Below, one piece after another: positions 62,161 through 64,000 of a stretch of 64,000 nucleotides of DNA. Within the stretch, counting starts at the first letter, position 1. Each line of letters opens with the position of its first letter. The DNA comes from Alphaproteobacteria bacterium (lineage in GTDB: Bacteria > Pseudomonadota > Alphaproteobacteria > Micropepsales > Micropepsaceae): assembly GCA_025350465.1 (NCBI GenBank), contig JANXXU010000052.1, positions 176,576 to 240,575 of the forward strand, read 5' to 3'. The notes under the pieces were generated by a model. It was not told the DNA's origin, ran no database searches, and saw nothing but the letters and a program-made list of their open reading frames with translations. The position numbers and the translations under genes were made by a program.

Positions 62161-62577
62161 ATGTCACACCCCCGGCCTGACGCCGCAATGATGGCGGCGG
62201 TGGAGAAGGTCGCGCGGTTCATGGCAACGGGCGACGAGGCTCATCTCGAGCAAGCGTTTGCCGACAGCAACGTCGCGATCATCGAAAACTTCACGCCTTA
62301 CGTTTTCCAAGGGCCCGATGCCGTTCAACATTGGGCGAGGTTGTTCAAGGATCACGCCGCCGGACTTGCGAACCTGCAGGTGTCGTTCGGCGAGGCGCAC
62401 GATTTCAGCGTCGATGGCGAGCTCGCGTATTTCTCACTGCCGACGACCTGGACCGGCACGACCAAGGGCCGCAAGTTTTCGGAGGACGGCGGCTGGGCCT
62501 TCGTGCTCGTCCGGCACGGCGGCAAATGGTGCGTGCAGAATTACGGCTGGGCCGTGACGCGCTATTCGCTGGAGTGA
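62161..62577 (+). CDS. NTF2/SnoaL-like protein
   Basis: 138 residues with the alpha+beta barrel pattern of NTF2-like proteins: a helical start (MMAAVEKVARFMATGDEAHLEQAFAD), ending in curved strands (AYFSLPTTWTGTTKGRKFSEDGGWAFVLVRHGGKWCVQNYGWAVTRY). Members bind small molecules or act as isomerases or cyclases; no catalytic dyad is obvious. It may be cotranscribed with the DUF6460-like gene. Confidence 0.77.
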   Translation: MSHPRPDAAMMAAVEKVARFMATGDEAHLEQAFADSNVAIIENFTPYVFQGPDAVQHWARLFKDHAAGLANLQVSFGEAHDFSVDGELAYFSLPTTWTGTTKGRKFSEDGGWAFVLVRHGGKWCVQNYGWAVTRYSLE

Positions 62578-62582
62578 CGGCG

Positions 62583-62743
62583 ATTTTCTCCCTCCCACTT
62601 GTGGGGTGGGATAGCGCCGCGCCGCGCGGTGGCGCGGCATCTTGCGGCGCTTGGGTGGGGGTGCGCTGACTCTAAGCTGTCTCGGACTTCATCGACGTAG
62701 CGGACCCCCACCCGTAATCCCTCCCCACAAGGGGGAGGGAAAT
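62583..62743. repeat. Nested inverted-repeat element between NTF2-like and VWA genes
   Basis: The outer arms 62583-62612 and 62717-62743 are imperfect inverse copies with TCCCTCCC and TTGTGGGG cores. The inner arms GGGTGGGGGT (62653-62662) and ACCCCCACCC (62704-62713) are exact inverses. It fills the space between two convergent genes. The design, hairpin ends around an inner GGGTGGGGG pair, matches 54231-54461. Confidence 0.8.
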
Positions 62744-62746
62744 CAG

Positions 62747-63922
62747 TCAGCGGTTCAATTCCCGCATCGCCTTGTCGAGGCCTTCTAGCGTCAGGGGATA
62801 CATGCGGTTCGACAGGATCTGTTTCATGATCTGGATGGAGGGCGTGTATTCCCAGTGGCGCTCGGGCACCGGGTTCAGCCAGATCACGTGCTCGTAGATG
62901 CGCGTCAGGCGCTCGAGCCAGACGGCGCCGGGCTCTTCGTTCCAATGCTCGACCGAGCCGCCGGGATAGGTGATCTCGTAGGGGCTCATCGTCGCGTCGC
63001 CGACGAACACGATCTTGTAGTCGTGCGGGTATTTGTGCAGCACCTCCCAAGTCGGCGTCTTTTCGTTGTGGCGGCGGCGGTTGTCCTTCCACAGGCTCTC
63101 GTAGACGCAGTTGTGGAAGTAGAAGAAATCCATGTGTTTGAATTCGGTGCGCGCGGCGGAGAAAAGCTCCTCGCAGAGCTTGATGTGCGCATCCATCGAG
63201 CCGCCGATGTCGAAGAAGATCAGCACCTTGACCTTGTTGTGGCGCTCGGCGCGCATGACGAGGTCGAGATAACCTTGATGGGCGGTCGTGCGGATCGTCT
63301 CGGGCAGATCGAGTTCGGTCAGCGCGCCCTCGCGCGCCCATTTGCGCAGGCGACGCAGCGCGATCTTGATGTTGCGGGTGCCGAGCTCGACGGTGTCGTC
63401 GAGGTTCTTGTATTCGCGCTTGTCCCAGACCTTCACCGCCTTGCCGTGGCGGCTCTTGTCTTGGCCCATGCGGATGCCTTCGGGATTGTAGCCGTAGGCG
63501 CCGAAGGGCGAGGTGCCGCCGGTGCCGATGGCCTTGGAGCCGCCTTCGTGGCGCTTCTTTTGTTCTTCGAGGCGTTTCTTCAGCTCCTCCATCAATTTGT
63601 CCCAGCCGCCGAGGGACTCGATCATCTTCTTTTCGTCTTCCGTCAGGAATTTTTCGGTGAGGGCCTTGAGCCAGTCTTCTGGAATTTGCGCGAGCTCGGT
63701 CGGGTCGAGCGACTCGAGTCCCTTGAAGGCGTGGGCGAAGACGCGGTCGAACTTGTCGAGATTGCGCTCGTCCTTCACCAACGCGGTGCGCGAGAAATAG
63801 TAGAACTCATCGACCTTCATATCGATGACGCTCTTCTCGAGCCCCTCCATGAGGGCCAGATATTCTTTCAACGTCACCGGAATCTTGGCGGTGCGCAGTT
63901 CGTGGAAGAAGTTCAGGAACAT
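62747..63922 (-). CDS. VWA-domain protein, CoxE-like
   Basis: 391 residues. The N-terminal MFLNFFHELRTAKIPVTLKEYLALMEGL is the CoxE-like start. A charged linker (EELKKRLEEQKKRHEGGSK) is followed by a VWA domain with an altered MIDAS motif, FFDIGGSMD (DxGxS in place of DxSxS), and FVGDATMSPYEI. Such proteins act with MoxR-type AAA+ ATPases as chaperones for metal-enzyme maturation. The MoxR partner, if present, would lie beyond the window's end. ATG 63922 is preferred over TTG 63931. Confidence 0.85.
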   Translation of the reverse strand: MFLNFFHELRTAKIPVTLKEYLALMEGLEKSVIDMKVDEFYYFSRTALVKDERNLDKFDRVFAHAFKGLESLDPTELAQIPEDWLKALTEKFLTEDEKKMIESLGGWDKLMEELKKRLEEQKKRHEGGSKAIGTGGTSPFGAYGYNPEGIRMGQDKSRHGKAVKVWDKREYKNLDDTVELGTRNIKIALRRLRKWAREGALTELDLPETIRTTAHQGYLDLVMRAERHNKVKVLIFFDIGGSMDAHIKLCEELFSAARTEFKHMDFFYFHNCVYESLWKDNRRRHNEKTPTWEVLHKYPHDYKIVFVGDATMSPYEITYPGGSVEHWNEEPGAVWLERLTRIYEHVIWLNPVPERHWEYTPSIQIMKQILSNRMYPLTLEGLDKAMRELNR

Positions 63923-64000
63923 GGGCGTCAATCCAATAGCGATGCGACCAGTCTAGTGTCTGGGAGCGCGGGCGTCTCGCCCGCTTAAGCAAAAAGAGCG

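Overview
The window is a GC-rich, gene-dense chromosomal segment of an alphaproteobacterium, most likely a Hyphomicrobiales (Rhizobiales) relative. Support comes from the gene content: a pqqABCDE operon, an Mla-type lipid transporter with a STAS-fused permease, a CHASE2 adenylate/guanylate cyclase, an orphan CoxL-like molybdenum hydroxylase, DUF3754 and DUF6460 proteins, and TetR-controlled accessory genes. Short nested-palindrome repeats also sit between many genes. I saw no rRNA gene, tRNA gene or CRISPR array.

Layout. 1-11.7 kb: the tail of a MarR regulator, an acyltransferase, a CheY-like receiver, an SDR/methyltransferase pair, a TetR-sterol desaturase operon divergent from a large secreted beta-propeller/phosphoesterase, and a three-gene operon of glycosyltransferase, methyltransferase and alpha/alpha-barrel protein. 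11.87-16.15 kb: a small integrated element bounded by a 13-bp direct repeat. It carries a tyrosine integrase, an AlpA-type HTH protein, a RepA-like ATPase and a lipoprotein gene. 16.2-26.8 kb: membrane protein, epoxide hydrolase, FAD oxidoreductase, M61 peptidase, then a tight operon of CrtC-like protein, APH-family kinase, small helical protein and MFS transporter, followed by a frameshifted carboxymuconolactone-decarboxylase-like gene and a VOC protein. 27-30.2 kb: pqqEDCBA, including the 25-codon pqqA. 30.3-44.6 kb: M14-like peptidase, CHASE2 cyclase with a DUF3754 protein, the Mla operon, a long coiled-coil membrane protein, an Hpt domain protein, an MBL hydrolase, a sulfatase and a chorismate mutase. 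44.7-54.2 kb: ferredoxin reductase/ferredoxin/MFS, CoxL-like subunit with a class II aldolase, glpK, and moaA-nadK. 54.5-64 kb: NUDIX, degenerate EAL protein, enoyl-CoA hydratase, methyltransferases, a YiiX-like protein with altered catalytic residues, TetR and its divergent O-methyltransferase operon, and a CoxE-like VWA protein.

The most striking observation is in the integrated element. The integrase is split into an N-terminal half on the plus strand (to about 12710) and a catalytic half on the minus strand (from about 14718). The ATPase is split at exactly the same two points. Re-inverting about 2.0 kb between a 3-base AAC/GTT microhomology restores, in frame, both a roughly 406-residue integrase and a roughly 334-residue ATPase. 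This is direct sequence evidence of one inversion that disabled two genes of the element together. Its ancestral order would be integrase, HTH, ATPase, repeats, lipoprotein.

Other points to check are a nested-palindrome repeat inside the pqqC-pqqD junction, related repeats at 54.2, 58.3 and 62.6 kb, two clear TetR operator palindromes, a peptidase directly upstream of pqqA, and several enzymes that have lost key catalytic residues.
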